Shown here piece by piece: positions 1 to 13,500 of a stretch of 64,000 nt of DNA (positions are counted from its first letter, which is position 1; every line of letters begins with the position of its first letter). The stretch spans positions 98,513,213-98,577,212 of the forward strand of contig NC_135373.1 of NCBI RefSeq assembly GCF_049243985.1, written 5' to 3'. The notes beneath the pieces were generated by a model. It had not been told where the DNA came from. It made no database searches and worked only from the letters and a program-made list of their open reading frames with translations. The stretch comes from Paroedura picta. Its lineage: Eukaryota > Chordata > Lepidosauria > Squamata > Gekkonidae. The translations under genes were made by a program, and so were the position numbers.

Positions 1-154
1 ATTTCTTGCTCTGAAAGAGAAAAATAGCAAAACAGAGACAAAAAGCACACCAACATAAATATGAAACTTTCTGATTTTTAATTTAAAATGTTTGCTTATC
101 CCACCCCAACCCAAAAAAAGTTGGCAAATCCATCCATGACTTCCTAACATGCTT

Positions 155-1013
155 CTGCTATTGTTGTTTGGAAGCAGTGGCAATATGGCTCAGGTACTGC
201 CTGAAACTCAGCCCCTCCAATACGTAAGTCCTGTGGTTTGGTAGGAAAGGGATTGATGAGGAAGCGCAAACCTATAACACCTTTCTGACGCCAGAACACT
301 TGGACAGTGATCCACACGACTGTCATCTCCAGATTGGATTTCTGTAACTCATTCTATGTGGGCCTTCCCTAGGCCTTGACCCAGAAGTTACAGCTGATAA
401 AAAATGTGGCTGCTGGGGTCCTCACAAGAACATCTTAGAGGGCCTATATCCAGTCGGTGCTAATTCAGCCGCACTGGTTGCTAGTTGAATACTGGATCAA
501 GTTCAAGGCACTGGTATTAACCTTCAAGTCCATATGCAGCCAGGGCCCAGTGTACTTGAGAGATCATCTCTCTCCCTACGGCCCCCTCAGGGCTTTTTGC
601 TCTGTGGGTACAAATAGACCGGTGATCCCTGGCCCATGGGAAGTTCACCTGGCCTCAACCCCAGGCCTCTGCTTAGTGGAATGAGCTCCCACAAGAGATC
701 AGGGCCCTGTCGGGGCTGACTCAGTTCTGCAGTGCTTGCAAGATGAGCTCTTCTGCCAGGCTTTTGGTTGAGATCAGTCAAATGGAAGATCTTGCCCTTC
801 CTCTGGGGTCTCTTATCTATACCATCATCGTCGAGGATTTGGCACATCTGGCAGGTTGCAGGTGGGGTTGGGTAGAGGGGGTTAGGGGCCTGGGGGGGGT
901 TGTGTGGTTTGTACTTTTGTATGTTTTTTATTGTATGTTTTATTATTGCTGTTAGCCCCCGCGAGACGGCAGGTTCAGGAGCAGCAGCCTACAAAAATAA
1001 ATAATAAAATATT
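155..1013 (+). mobile_element. Degraded L2-like LINE 3' fragment
   Basis: The stretch resembles the C-terminal reverse-transcriptase region and 3' end of the better copy at 40533-41622: a translated CNSF.VGLP-like stretch, then [20 protein letters not shown], then an ALLVEMS-type end and an AATAAATAATAAAA tail. It has several frame breaks. It sits downstream of MEI1 exon 16 on the gene's antisense strand. Confidence 0.75.
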
Positions 1014-1547
1014 CTCTTACTCCATAAAAAGAGAAATCTGAAGAATGCACCCTCCCAGAAGGAAGGCATAAGAGCCTTCATTTTAAAAATGTCATTTAAT
1101 ACATGCTGTTATCACAGCATACTGATTCTGCACATTTTCCCCATACTTCCATCCACCTTCTATTCCCAATCCAAGCTACACACTATAAATTCTTGGAAAT
1201 CCCACAAAATATCACCTTATCAAACTTGCCTTCTTGAGAAAATACTGCCATTTTCTTACAGGATGAGTGAAGATTCAGACACATACTATGGAGAAAGCTG
1301 GAACAAGCTTGATTCAAAGCAGGGTTACTTAAAGAAGAAGAAAAATGCAAAAATGAGAACTTGCCAGCATGGTCATGGCATCTTAATTAATCCAGTAATA
1401 TAGTATGTCATTAGCTGAGGTTGCCAAGCTAAAGGTGAGAATTATACATACTCCTATTTTATTTGGCTCCCTAGAGTTTTCAATAGTGTTCTATTAAGAT
1501 CATAAATATTTGATGAGGGTGAGAATAATTTAAGTATTATTTAATAC

Positions 1548-4500
1548 CTTTGCCCAATGCAGAATTTGGCCTTCAGCTCCAGATTCAATCGTATGAAACA
1601 AGAAGATGCTAGACAGAAGGAAAACTGCTCATGCAAAATGTTGTGATTAAGACATTTAATAATATCTTGAGACTAGCTGAATAGGCAGAGACTCACAGAC
1701 AGAAACACATTTAACAATTTTCAAGGTCTACTGTATATAACATTTCTAGGCTTTGAACAATATGACTGGCTCAAAGACAGAAGCAACTTTTCCTGCCACA
1801 CACTTCCTAGTGTCCAAACTTTACTAGGCAAAGAACCCATGGATGATATGACATCTGAAAACTTATCTATATTCTCCAGCCATTCTCAGAACAGTTTTAT
1901 CAGTGCCGTGGCGAGCCCAAAGTCACCCAGCTGGCTGCATGTGGGGGAGTGCAGAATTAAACCCAGCATGCCAGATTAGAAGTCCGTACTCCTAAGCACT
2001 ATACCAAATTAACTCCCACCAATTCAGGTAACCCTTCCAGAAGCATCAAGAAATCCCAGGGTTTCACGAAACCCTGGTTGAGAAAGCCTGATATACTCTA
2101 AAGGATGTTCAATTAGGATTCATCCTGTGCTTCCTGCCCATTAACATGCAGTCTCAGCAGATTCTGCTGCCTACTAAAGAAGTATAAAAAACATGTTCCA
2201 ATCCTCCTTACCCAGTTTAATGGAGAATCTTTTACCCATGTCTGGCACAACATTGAATAGCATGTTAAGGGTTGAAATGAAGACTTCCATGAGAGCTGGG
2301 CGGACTATCCTTTCAGAATAGCTCTGCAAGAAGAAGAAACAGAGGCTTTCCAATTATAGAAAGAAATATGCAACTCAGAGGAGGTATGAAGAATCTTTTA
2401 ATGGACTTGTTTGGTGTGCTTATAACCCGAAGGCAAAAGGCACAATTTATATGAATGTGCTTGTTCCATAGCAAAAAGGAAGAAAAATCCAGATGCCTGA
2501 TATTTTCTAACATTGTTTTAAATATAATCTTGGATGTTTCTCATTGTTCCCCAAATATCAACTAATGTGTGGTTCTGGGCAGTAACAAGAAGAATGAATT
2601 AAATTTGGATATAACTATGACCCACAAATTATGCTGGGATACAGCTAGTTTTTATAATCAGCTTCACCTCTCCATACTATAGCTCCTAGTCCCATGTTGG
2701 TTTTAATCACCAGGATAGTAAATTTGTCTAGTCATAGACAATGTCTCCTTTTTTCCACCAGGAGAGGACCTGGTAGGAGCCAACCTCATGCACATTCTCC
2801 TTACTTTCATAATCAAGTGCAACCACCTTCATGCTAAGATTTGAAGAGAAGGAACCCTACCATGACTATGGGGATACAAAGGGAGTCAGAAATTCTCAAT
2901 AAAAACTCAGAAAAGCTTTTCAGTGTATCCTTCTTCTCTGAGTCGGGAGCAATGAAAGGGTTCTCCTGAGCCAGAGGATCATTTTGACATTCCATAGCTA
3001 ATCTGTGGAAAAACGCAGAGAGAGGCAATATTACATCACATTTTACTTACATAGGGCATGAATGCACTTTGTGGTACAGTTGAACTGTATCAATCTTTCA
3101 ATGATCAGCAAAGCTGAAAAAAAAGATCTCACCTACATGCATTTCTGAAGCTTTCTAAGGCACTTTGAATGAACTGTCCATGACGCGAAACTGCTCTGCT
3201 TTGATGTCCGGCCCCTGCATGACCCTTGATGGTAAGATAGAAAATGACTCAGTTAAGAATACTATTCCATGCAATCAGGACCTTAACCATAAATATTCCA
3301 TTCACAAGACATAGCTTTTAAAAGCATGCAGTCATCTGAAGCAACAAACATTAACTGGCCCAACCATATCTCCCTAGCTGATACAACTAATACTCTTCCA
3401 ACAGTGCCAGACCTGTTTACAATCTTGACACTGAGAGAATGGAATCAAAAACCCTCCTATCTGGTAAGCAAAAATCTATGTAATAATGTAAGTTTTTGAA
3501 ACTCCCAAATCTTTGGATTACATCTTATTATATATAAATGTAACACAAGTAGTTACTGCACCGTCCTATAAAACAGGAGCACAGAACAGAGCTGAGTGCT
3601 TTCAAACATTAACTTCTTCCCGTAGGAATGTCATTATCAACTGTAATTTCCTTACAGAGATAACATTTTAACGGTAGTAAGGCAGAACAGTATAAATGTC
3701 TGAAATGCTAATATGTCACTGAAATTTCTACATAAAATTAGTTTATGAAACTGTAACATTGTAGAGGTATGCTCCTTTTTGGGCATTCATGTGATGCTGC
3801 ATTAAGGCTGCAGATCTGGGAAATAAGTCCTAGTGATCAGCATGGAATAATTCTAAGACATCAATCTCAAGATGGACTGTAAAGCTGAAAAGAGAGTCTT
3901 TGTCAGCCTTTCTCAAATTTTTTACTGTTGAGATACTCCTGAAACATTATTCAGGCTTCAAGAAACACCAGAAGTGGTGGGATTGCATAATATAGTTGGG
4001 AAGCATATCTGTGTACATGTCCTCCCAGGACCCCTTCTCTTCCCACCCCATCCAGGCCCCTCATTGGCCATTTAGGGAGGGAGTGGGTGGGTCAACATGG
4101 CCATCACCTGATAAAGGTTTAACAAATTTTTAAAATATATAAAATTAATTAAGTCCCACTATTCAGGAAACCCATCCAGGGCCATCAAGAAACCCCAGGG
4201 TTTCATGAAACCCTGGTTTAAAAAGCTTGGTCTGTTAATTGTGTCTTGTTCTCTAAAAATGTATTGTGTTGATGGGGAAGGGAGCTGACTATTCTTATAC
4301 TATGGCTAATATTAGAGATTTTCATTTCTTGCCTTCAGAGATTTTCTAAAATTACTTTTCCCTTTAATTACATCCTGACTATTCCTGGGTGACCCTGAAC
4401 AATATTTCAAGTAAATTGGAAGCAATGATATCCACTTTATAAACATACCCTCAATGGATTTTGCAAATAACTATATCCCTATAAGGACACAATACAGAAA

Positions 4501-7500
4501 TGAACAAAGTTTGAGTCCAGTAGAACCATTAAAACAAACTTTTATGCAAGATATAAGCTTTCGTCACAAAAAGCTATACCTTGAAGAAAACTTTGTTGGT
4601 CTTAAAAGTGCCACTGGACTCAAACTTTGTTCTGCTGCTTCAGATTAATAGGCATTTCTTTTTATTTCTTATATATGGCACTTGTGATGTAGCCTGGAGA
4701 TCCAAGGATTGTCTGGCAGCCAGGCAAGAGGTGGTTTGCCATTCACTGCTTCCACAACATGACCCTTGTGTTCCTTGGAGGTCACTCCTCCAAATATTAG
4801 CTGGGGTCAACCCTGCTTAGCTTCCAAGATCTGACAAGATTGGGCTTGCCTAGGCAATCCAGGTCAGGGCACTAACACGGCGACCCACCTGAAACAATAA
4901 GGCATTGAGAGGAATCTACTACTAACCACATCTTAACAATGCAGGGAGTGGCAGACGCACAGAAGAACAGAGAGAGAGACCCAACAGAGATCTCAAACAG
5001 CTGCAAAAGAGCAACAGGTTGCCAAAACAGGGACCTTCACAGAAAAGGAATAAACGTCAAGACACATGAAAAAAAAAAAGAATTTTGCAGGCATGGCTCA
5101 CCATAATCTTCCAATCACAATCAAAGGACAGACTAACCATGAGTCCCCTATTAGGTGGGAGCATTTGGAGGTCACTACATTGCTTCAGTACACTTTCAAT
5201 CAGCTTTTGCAGGTCTCCATATGGCTCTGGAGGAAAGCTCACATGATCCTTTCTGTGGTGAGAGGAGCAAGAAAAAGTCTGGAATTATACTTCTTAGCAG
5301 ATGCCAGAAAAACACAACTGTGAAGGCCATTCTAGACAGGACGGTGGCAGATACAGAACTATCCCAATGACAGGAAACGTTAGGTGAGGATCCAACAGTA
5401 AAGGGGGCACATGTATTAGGGCTGTCCTCTTCTTACATCTGCACCTTGCCTCACCACACAACCATCTTTCTCCAAATGCTTTTCACCCAGTCACATACAC
5501 ACATCATTCTACTACATAGAACTGAAGATATCACGTCTCCTTTGGCCCAAACATACCATCAAGCCACAAATCAACATGTGATGGAATGGCCATGTGCTGT
5601 TCATCCAAAATGTTCATCCTGTAGGGTAATAGAATCCGAGTCCAGTAGCACCTTTAAGACCAACAAAGATTTATTCAGGGTGTGAGCTTTCGAGTGCAAG
5701 CACTCTTCGTCAAAACTCCTTACATGACCGTGAGAATATATAGCAATATATAGACGAAGAGTGCTTGCACTCGAAGGCTCACGCCCTGAATCTTTGTTGG
5801 TCTTAAAGATGCTACTGAACTCTGATTCTATTGTGCTACTTCAGACCAACATGGCTACCTATTTGAATCCATCCTGTAGGGTGTTAGAGAAACACCAGCA
5901 ATGCTGTGAGGGCAAGAAGGACGCACCAACATATTTTTCCCACCTACCTCAGAAATGCAGCTACAGCCTTCACAGCTTCAGTGGCTACTTCCAAAACAGG
6001 GCAGTTTACAGCTTCTACAAGGACACTAATGGCATCTTTTAAAACACCTGTATTTGTAAATAATTTTATTTCTGCTGGCTGCCTGAAATGAAGAAATATA
6101 GCCTTTAAAGTAGAGTCTCCTATAGAAAGTTTCCCAGATTTTTGTTACAGTTTTTTAGATTGTACCAGTATTAGTAATTAAAACTTTTGCAAGTAGGATT
6201 GTGAAACAATAGGGCTCTGATAAGCGGAGCATAAACTGGTAGCTTTAAGTTACATTAAAGATGTAATATAATAACAAACTGAAGTAAGTTCTGAATATTC
6301 ATCAATGAGAATTTTACTATAAAATATTTGCCCGTATATGAGCCTGCCAATATCATGTCAACACCAATTAAGGCTATTCTCCAAGCCCTTTGAAGTAGAT
6401 TAGAACTTGAGAAATACAGTATATATTGCATGTGTATGCAAAAATATGCCCCCAAAACCAAAATATGCCCCCCAAATATGCCCCCAGGGTAAAGGTAAAG
6501 GTATCCCCTGTGCAAGCACTGGGTAATGTCTGACCCTTGGGTGACACCCTCTAGCGTTTTCATGGCAGACTCAATATGGAGTGGTTTTGCCATTCCCTTC
6601 CCCAGTCATTACCGTTTCCCCCCCAGCAAGCTGGGTACGCATTTTACCGACCTCGGAAGGATGGAAGGCTGAGTCAACCTTAAGCCGGCTGCTGGGATCG
6701 AACTCCCAGCCTCATGGGCAGAGCTTTCAGACTGCATGTCTGCTGCCTTACCACTCTGCACCACAAGAGGCTCTGCCCCCAGGGTAGTTTCCACCAAAAT
6801 CACACCCTACTTTCATGACTTTGGGGAAAAGGACAAACAGCCATTTCCTTGAAAGAAAACTGTTTTGTCTTACAAAAGTACAAGACAAACATAAAATAGA
6901 AAGAAACTAGAAGAAACAAAAGAAACTAACATTTCCTGCACATCCTTAAATGATAGCTAACACAGCCAAGATCAGTATTTCTGCTTCACACCTGATTTGC
7001 ATTTGCTACAATGTATGATCAGAGCAAACCAACAGTCCAACTACAACATTTAATCAACAATTGTGAAATCAAATAGCAATAACTCAGTCTGCATCTCCTT
7101 TGCTAAGACAAAACGTAAGACACAGAGACTGTCACAGCAAATTGTATGCATTACCTGGACACCTCTTCAACTTGAAAGCTTTCTAGCAGACACCCAGTGA
7201 AAACTAATTCTCTTCTCTAATATGTTTTAAAACGTACAGAAATGGAAATAACCTGGTAAGTTGAAACTGCTTACCGTTTTAGGATTTCAGTGAGAAGCAA
7301 AAGTCCCTGTTTGTGCAATTCCACATTATTAAGATGCAAAATTTCTTTCAGGCTCTTTAAAACAGGTTCAATACCTAGAATGAAGTTTATTACTTTTTTC
7401 TTTTCTTTTTTCAAACATGGCAAAATGCAGAGTATGAGATTCAGATAACTGGTAAATAACTCATAGGAAAGAGATAGCTGGGAAAAGTTGAGAAACTTAT

Positions 7501-10500
7501 GTGCTACGCAACAGTGATACTAGTCCCATCACACCTCCCCCTAACAAAGCCCACCAGCATTAAGCATTGGCAAAGTTATTTATACAAATAAAAAGAGGTG
7601 AAGTGAGATGTTTAGCCTACTGCTCAAATTCAGTACTTTGAATGCTGCTTGAAAAAACAATCGCCCTGACCTAGGCTAGCTGGATCTTCTCAGATCTTGG
7701 ACCTGTTAGTATTTGGATGGGGGACCACCAAGGAATACCAGGGTCCCTAGACAGGGACAGGCAATGGCAAACCACCTCTGAATATCTCTTGAAAACCCCA
7801 TGAGTGATCACTATAAACTGCTTATGACTTGACAGCAAAGAGAAAAAAGAAACAAATCAGTGCCAACTGAAGTCCTAACTTTTCAAACGGTGGTTTAAAC
7901 AATAGTTATTAGGGCATAGTTGTCAAGCAACAGACAAGTGTCCAGTGGGGGAAAAATATTTACACTAAATTAATGTCTCACTAAAAGACATCTTCAAATT
8001 AACAATTCTCACTAAAAGTGTTCTTCAGCCACTCTTCCATATTTTGCACAAGTACAGAACAGAAACAGTGTTAAATGCACTTGTATAAAAAGACTGAATC
8101 AACAGAAGGATTTACAAATACATTACAAACTTCCAGGGCTTCATATGTGATTTTGGCCCAAGTCATTACAATGCAAGGATACTATTTTTTTTTTTGTATA
8201 ATCCCAATACTCCAACATACAAACATGAAAGTCAAATGATATCACAGCAGCAATCCTGTTAGAGTCCAGGGAGTTGTAATATACCATAGACAGTGTGGCA
8301 CTTGGAAAAGAAAAGATGTTCCTCAGTCAGAAGTAGCAAGCAGCAATAAATTGACCAGATGAGAATTTCACTTGTACAGAACAGACATTCAAACAGGAAC
8401 TCTGTAAGGAAGCATAACAATACATTCATCCTTGCAGCAGCTGAATACAACAAAATGGCTCTCAGAGGAAGAAAAAAACACACAAAAAGGAGTTAAATGT
8501 TAATTTAAAGCTCTGCAGCATACCTTGGAACTACCAAGCTTTGAAGGGATGCCCAGAAAAGCTTTGTAAATTCCAGGAAAAACTTTCCACTCTGGTTGCA
8601 TAATATAATCTACATAGTTTAAGAAGAGACAATGGGAGCCAGAAACTGATGTTGGAGACATGGAAGATTTTGCAGAGCTCTGCCAACTCAAAAACAAATG
8701 GAACAATGCACATCACTTGGCAGTGGCCACTTTCTAAATGCGAAAGTTGTGGCTCAATCCTATTTCTAATATGGAAGTTCTACCGTAATATATAAATAGA
8801 AGGGAGGTGGTTACAAGGAGAGATGGAAACACTGAAGCATGTATGGTGATGTGAAGAATTGAAATTAAATCCTTTGGGAGGGGGAACTAAGAAAATATAC
8901 CCTAAATAACCAAAACAATTGATTAAAGTAAATGTAACTGCATAGGATTTAAGTAAAATATCTTCATAATTATACTAGGATCGCATTCATGTGAAGATTT
9001 TGCTCCATTTTGACATTGATACTGGAGTGGTGATTATTTTAGCATCCACACAATATTGTTCTCTATTTAGTCACTTTATAGGATTTCCCCTGCTTTGTAC
9101 TTCTGTCTTTCCAAAACCAGATTTGATACACATTAGTGCAGGAACCATCCACACCAGCAACATTTTCCTCCTCCCAGTCTCCCCTGCTGCCATTCCCCTC
9201 CCATCCCGCACTACCAGAGAGCTTTTTCAATCATCCTGCTGTATTCATTGTGCTGCTACCAAGCTGCTCTGCTATGAAGCTAATGAAAGTGGGTTGAGAC
9301 AGGGATGCAAGAGCTTTTTTCTGGCCAACATAATGTATTTTGAGCACATGGGGCAGAGTGGGGGAATGCAGCATAAAATGAGACAGCTACAATCCTGAGA
9401 TAGGAGTATCTCAGGATTGTAGCTAAGTATATGGCCCCAGGGCTTAGGATGCCATTCAATAAACTCTCTAGGTCCGTTTACGCACTGGAGGTTTCATGCC
9501 GGGCTGCAGGCTGGAGTTTTAGTTGTGGCAGGATGCCCCACCTCTTCCTGCACCCACATGGGGGAGCATTTGGCTTGGTGCACCTCATCCGCCCCTATGG
9601 GAGCTGGGGCAGTACAGTTTCCAGTGCATAAACGGTCTATATGCCACAGTGTACAGTATACCTAATTTCTAAGTAATAATACTAGAGGAGTAGCTATGTC
9701 TGTCTATTGCAACACAAATTTAAAAATGGTTTATTATGGCATTGTTTTAAAGGTACTACAATGCTCATTCCCAGAGTATTACTCATACAACAAAATAACT
9801 GCTACAGCTATTATAAATGTAGCTTCTTTGTTAGTATGTCACCAAGGCATCCTTCAGAGTAGCATTAGCCAGCTGCCTGGAAGCAGTGACGAGATGGCTC
9901 AAGCAGAGTCATCTGAAGCTCAATCCTTCAAAGACGGAGGTCCTGCGGCTGGGTAGAAAGGGACCATGTGAGGAAGTGCGCCGGCCTACCCTGGATAGTG
10001 TGCAGCTCTCTACGGCTCACTCCGCCAGGAATCTGGGCGTAATTCTGGATGCTTCCCTCACAATGGAAACCCAGGTTGCAAAGGTTGCACGGCTGGCATT
10101 TTACCGCCAAGCTACTAGCGCCCTACCTGGCCCCGGAACACCTAGCCACAGTGATCCATGTGACAGTCACCTCTAGACTGGACTTCTGTAACTCGCTCTA
10201 TGCAGGCCTACCTTTAGCACTGACCCGGAAACTACAGATGGTCCAAAATGCAGTGGCCAGGATCCTCACAACACCGTGGAGGTCCCACATCCGGCCCATT
10301 CTCCACCAACTGCAGTTGAATTCCAGATCAGACTAAAAGTCAGGGCCCAGTGTACCTAAGGGACCGCGTCCCTGCCTATGCCCCTCAACGAGCTCTACGC
10401 TCCGCCACCACCAACCGGCTAATAGTCCCTGGCCCTAAAGAAGCCCGCCTGGCCTCGACCAGGGCCAGAGCATTCTCTGTTCTGGCCCCCACCTGGTGGA

Positions 10501-13500
10501 ATGAGCTCCTGGAGATCAGCGCCCTGATGGAGCTTAAATAGTTCCGCAAGGGCTGCAAAAAGGAGCTCATCCGCCAGGCATTTGGTTGAGACCAGGCATA
10601 ACCAACAGCGACCGAAGGGCCCCTGCTCCCCTCACTTCCAGAACTCCATCAGAGCTCTGAACCTATTTGAACTGTTGCATTGTTTACATTGTTACCACTA
10701 TCAGTTATTAGTATTATTGTTATGGTTATTCATGTGTTATGGATTGTTTCATGTATTGTTCATAGGTTCCATGTAAACCACCCTGAGCCTCCGGGGAGGG
10801 TGGCATAGAAATAAAATAAATAAATAGCCATCTGGCTAATTTTTGTGTTACCTGGAACATCTGCATGGATAAAGGCAGGGGCATATTTTGCTGGGGAATG
10901 CACCAACACAGCAGCAATACATTGTGCACTTGCTACCTGTAAGAGTTCATCTCTTGATAACAACAGCTGTGAAGAATATCAGAAATGAGATTAAATTACC
11001 ATTATGGCACTGAATTACTGCACCCAATTTCAGTATGAAATGGCTTGTGCTGAACAAATGAAATTTAAAATTTAAAATAAAAAGAAACATATTTGTCAAA
11101 TAGCTTAGAACTTCTTTTAAAGACTGTTTCAAGAAATGCGCTGAACCATACCAATACTCAAGTCCTGGTATTGTGGAGCAAAGAGAGAATTCTCTTTTCC
11201 ATTTCCACCACTCTATTTAAACATCAATGGTATTTCCCATCAGTTGTTTGTTTGTTTTAGTGAAACACAGTTTTGATAGTAGGGCATGTGGATACAGCCA
11301 GTTTGGTGTAGTGGTTTGGAGCATGGACTTCTAATCTGACGAGCCAGGTTCGATTCCGCACTCCCCCACATGCATCCAGCTGGGTGACCTTGGGCTCGCC
11401 ACGATGCTGATAAAGCTGTTCTGACTGAGCAGTGATATCAGCGCAAGCGGCATATAAGAACTACTACCACTACCATTACCTCTTCTTCTTCTTCTTCTAT
11501 TTCTGCCCATTCCCAAACTGATTGCTGCCAAAGTGCACTTCTGAAGCCTGCTGCAGATTCCACCTCAGTGACATTTGCAAATTTTACCATCTTACTTTCA
11601 TCTACAATTCCAGATCATATAGTACTAATACAGATCCCTAGAAGACCGCAGTGCTCTCCCCCCTGTATTGTGAGAACTTTCAATGTACTCCTGTTCTCTG
11701 TTTCATCTTGCTTAACCAGTTATTAATCCATGAGAAAATCCACCATCCTACCTGGCCAGTGTTAGGAGTCAAAGAATATAGGATCAAGACTGGTCTGTCT
11801 CACTCTATCATGGCCTATTGCCAGTCAGTGAAGATGTTTTTGTTTGGTTAGTTCTCACTGTGTTTATGTGTTTTGTTTAATTGTTTTAAATATTTTATGT
11901 GTGTTTGTGTTTTAAACACCAGTTTTAATGTATTACTGACACACTTGCCACTTTGGGGCCCCTAATTTGGTCCAAAAGGGAACCTAGAAATGTTTTAAGT
12001 AATTAAGTGCCTGCCAACTCACCTTTATCCATTGCCCTTTGCCAAAGTTATGCTGATTCTTCCTCAGTAAGGCTTGTTCCTCTGTATGTTTAAGAATTCT
12101 GTCTCTAATAATGGCTTCCACCAATTCATCTGGATCAGACATCAGGTGATATAAATTTCTAATCCCCCCTTTAAAAACAGTGTTATGTTTGCTATTTTCC
12201 AATCCTCTGATAAAGAGGCCAGTTTTTATGATACTGCATATTATTATTAGGATATCAACAACCTCTCATCTGAGTTAAGAAAATCTGAGTGTATGCTATC
12301 TGTACTTAGTTGCTTGTTACTTTTTAATGTTTATTATTATTTCAACACTGTACAGGGAAAATAACTTTAAATTAATAAATGAAGCAATGTATTTAAAAAT
12401 CAAATCACATCTTCATACTCAGTGATCAGAGAAAGCATATGATACTATCTGTAACTAGTAAAAAGCATTCCCAGTCTTTAAAAGGCTTTTAATTTCTTCT
12501 GGGGCACAAGGTATTTATTAATTTCATTTAAGAATTTAGAAGTTCAGTATTCAGCATGATAACTCAAAATATAAACTAGTACGACAACTGAATATTATCA
12601 AGTACATGTTAGGAAACCAAGTAATTGTTTGTAGCAATTACCTTCTTGAGCATTAAAGGTAATAGACTCTCTCTCTCAAACAACTCTGGGCTTGCAGAAT
12701 CTGTTCCTTTCCCTGAATTACCCATAGTAACTGAAACAAAGTGGTCATATTTCAACAGCTGATTTAACAAACCTGCAACAAAGAGAAAGAAAATGAGGAA
12801 CTGTAACAGACACAGATTATAAAACGTTTAAGTACCATATCATTGCATTCTAAAATGTCTATATGATTCTTTGGTAGTTATCTACCAGCCTGATTGTTAC
12901 TATTTGGATAATATAATATTAATAAAAACAGACTGTTTCGGATATTCAGGAAGAGCAACAAAAAGACTTAAAGACATATATTTCTCTTGGTCTTCAAAAG
13001 ACTGCTAAAATTACCTGGAACTGGTGAGTAACTACTATAGCGTTTTCTCAAATTTCCAAATGGTGACACTTTTAGGCTAGGGATGCAGCTCTACAAAATT
13101 CTATGCACATTTAACTGGAAGTAAGTCTCATTGAACTTAGTGGGACATCCTTCCAAACAGACATTGGGCTATAAGGCAGGCTAAACTATGGCACCCATCT
13201 AAAAATTAAAAAGTGATATAACAGATGCAGTTCCAGTTCATTCCAACATTTAAGGTGGAGCGGCAGCTGGGTCTTCCCAGGGCACTGAGGCACTAAGTAC
13301 CGTCCTGGGAAAAGACAGCATCCCATCCAAACATATGCCATTCTGAAACCATCAACAGAACATTAGCAGCAAAGGAGCACTTGGCTTCTCCCTGTTTGAC
13401 TCTCCTTAAAGGAGTATACTTAACAAGCAGTACTTATTAAGCAGCTAAAGCAGCAAGATTTGCTCTTACCCCATTCATCTGGATGAAAGCACAAGCAGTT

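Noticed and set aside
7680-7735. 5S rRNA gene
   Set aside because: The 5S-like part is incomplete and fused to a SINE body with a BovB-type tail; the same holds for 4682 and 14565.
8500-8706. Minus-strand open frame with a good acceptor and donor, as a possible extra MEI1 exon
   Set aside because: It does not keep phase: exon 8 (10852) ends in phase 1, and the frame that continues from that phase hits a stop before the donor. Exon 8 joins directly to 8401-8285 in phase, giving the expected protein.
11290-11360. tRNA gene with intact A and B boxes
   Set aside because: There is no full cloverleaf; the boxes are the head of a Sauria-type SINE.
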